NCBI GenBank assembly: GCA_021838985.1
Contig: JAKCCC010000127.1
Span: 1-5,801, forward strand
DNA from: Planctomycetota bacterium
GTDB lineage: Bacteria > Planctomycetota > Phycisphaerae > WQYP01
DNA: 5,801 nucleotides
Direction of reading: 5' to 3'
Part shown: positions 5,309 through 5,801 of the stretch, piece after piece
Numbering within the stretch: position 1 is the first letter of the stretch
How the letters are laid out: each line of letters begins with the position of its first letter
Notes under the pieces: model-generated
What the model was told of the DNA's origin: nothing
Seen by the model: the letters and a program-made list of their open reading frames with translations, nothing else
Databases searched by the model: none
Position numbers and translations under genes: made by a program

Positions 5309-5801
5309 ATGCAACCCGAAGAAATACGACGAATATTCCGCGCGGCCGCGGGCCGGCCACAGCACCGCTTGGGCCAGCATTTCATGGTCGATCAGAAAAT
5401 CCTGCAGGAAATCGTCGCCACAGCGGAGCTTTCGCCCGCCGACATCGTGCTCGAGGTCGGCCCGGGGCCGGGGAATCTGACGGCGCTGCTGGCGGCCAAG
5501 GCGGGCGCGGTCCTGGCTGTGGACATCGATAAAAAGCTGCTGCCAGCCGCAGCACGACATTGGCGTGGGCTGACGAACGTGCGGTGGCTGTGCGCCGACG
5601 TGCTGGCGGGAAAACACCACATCAATCCCGTGGTCATCCAGGCACTCCCGGAGCTGGCCCAACCGAGCGGAATTTCCGACGGCGACCGCCACATCAAACT
5701 GGTGGCCAACCTGCCGTACAACATCGCCAGTCCGCTGGTGGCCGAACTGCTGCTGCGGCACTGGCAGACACGCCGCGCCGCGCTGCTGGAGTCTTTACCA
5801 A
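5309..5801 (+). CDS. rsmA: 16S rRNA adenine dimethyltransferase RsmA (KsgA), 3' truncated
   Basis: The first 164 codons are present and the frame stays open to the window edge. RsmA dimethylates two adjacent adenines in the 3'-terminal hairpin of 16S rRNA using S-adenosylmethionine, late in small-subunit assembly. Visible motifs are HRLGQHFMVD (19-28), the SAM-binding VLEVGPGPGN (47-56), AVDID (70-74, where the residue contacting the SAM ribose is usually Glu and is Asp72 here), D97 and the catalytic NLPYN (134-138). Between D97 and N134 there are 37 residues, against about 22 in E. coli KsgA, so there is an insert of roughly 15 (about 101-129). ATG 5309 is the only plausible start. It gives the expected short lead before the GQHF motif, though no clear Shine-Dalgarno sequence precedes it. 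The 16-base gap after the GH57 stop suggests co-transcription and perhaps translational coupling. Confidence 0.95.
   Translation, partial: MQPEEIRRIFRAAAGRPQHRLGQHFMVDQKILQEIVATAELSPADIVLEVGPGPGNLTALLAAKAGAVLAVDIDKKLLPAAARHWRGLTNVRWLCADVLAGKHHINPVVIQALPELAQPSGISDGDRHIKLVANLPYNIASPLVAELLLRHWQTRRAALLESLP

Noticed and set aside
5144..5761. 205-codon minus-strand frame opposite rsmA
   Set aside because: The plus strand carries unmistakable RsmA motifs. The reverse frame is a compositional artefact.

Overview
The window is bacterial chromosomal DNA. Its genes are GC-rich and closely packed, the Shine-Dalgarno sites are ordinary, and there is a bacterial-type proline tRNA. No mobile-element gene, phage gene or CRISPR array is visible. 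The best taxonomic hint is the truncated rsmA at the right edge. Its protein has an insert of about 15 residues before the NLPYN motif, a trait I associate from memory with Planctomycetota and relatives. That placement is tentative.

Layout, left to right. Positions 1-602 hold no gene I can support. They contain an imperfect inverted repeat (110-127/250-266), a 14-bp palindrome (208-221), a run of four 7-bp repeats (487-514), and inverted copies of that run and of a 9-bp word (516-524, 570-588, 591-599). A perfect 9-bp-stem hairpin (603-623) overlaps the last base of a leftward tRNA-Pro(GGG) at 623-698. Just upstream of the tRNA, on the same strand, are two family-4-type (GT-B fold, retaining) glycosyltransferase genes at 730-1998 and 2083-3384. 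They are separated by 84 bases carrying a second, G-rich set of 7-bp repeats.

A 441-base divergent region (3385-3825) separates these from a rightward gene for a family-57 glycoside hydrolase (3826-5292). rsmA starts 16 bases after it and runs off the window. The divergent region holds a 15-base palindrome that presents a perfect TATAAT on both strands, a separate forward promoter candidate, and a leader with a six-codon ORF and nested inverted repeats.

How the genes may work together: the two glycosyltransferases resemble glycogen/starch-synthase-like enzymes, and GH57 enzymes cleave, transfer or branch alpha-glucans. Divergent transcription from a shared control region fits one alpha-glucan (glycogen-like or alpha-linked oligosaccharide) module, with synthases on one side and a remodelling enzyme on the other. 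That is an inference from family and layout; no substrate can be read from the sequence. rsmA is a housekeeping 16S rRNA methyltransferase that is probably only co-transcribed with the GH57 gene.
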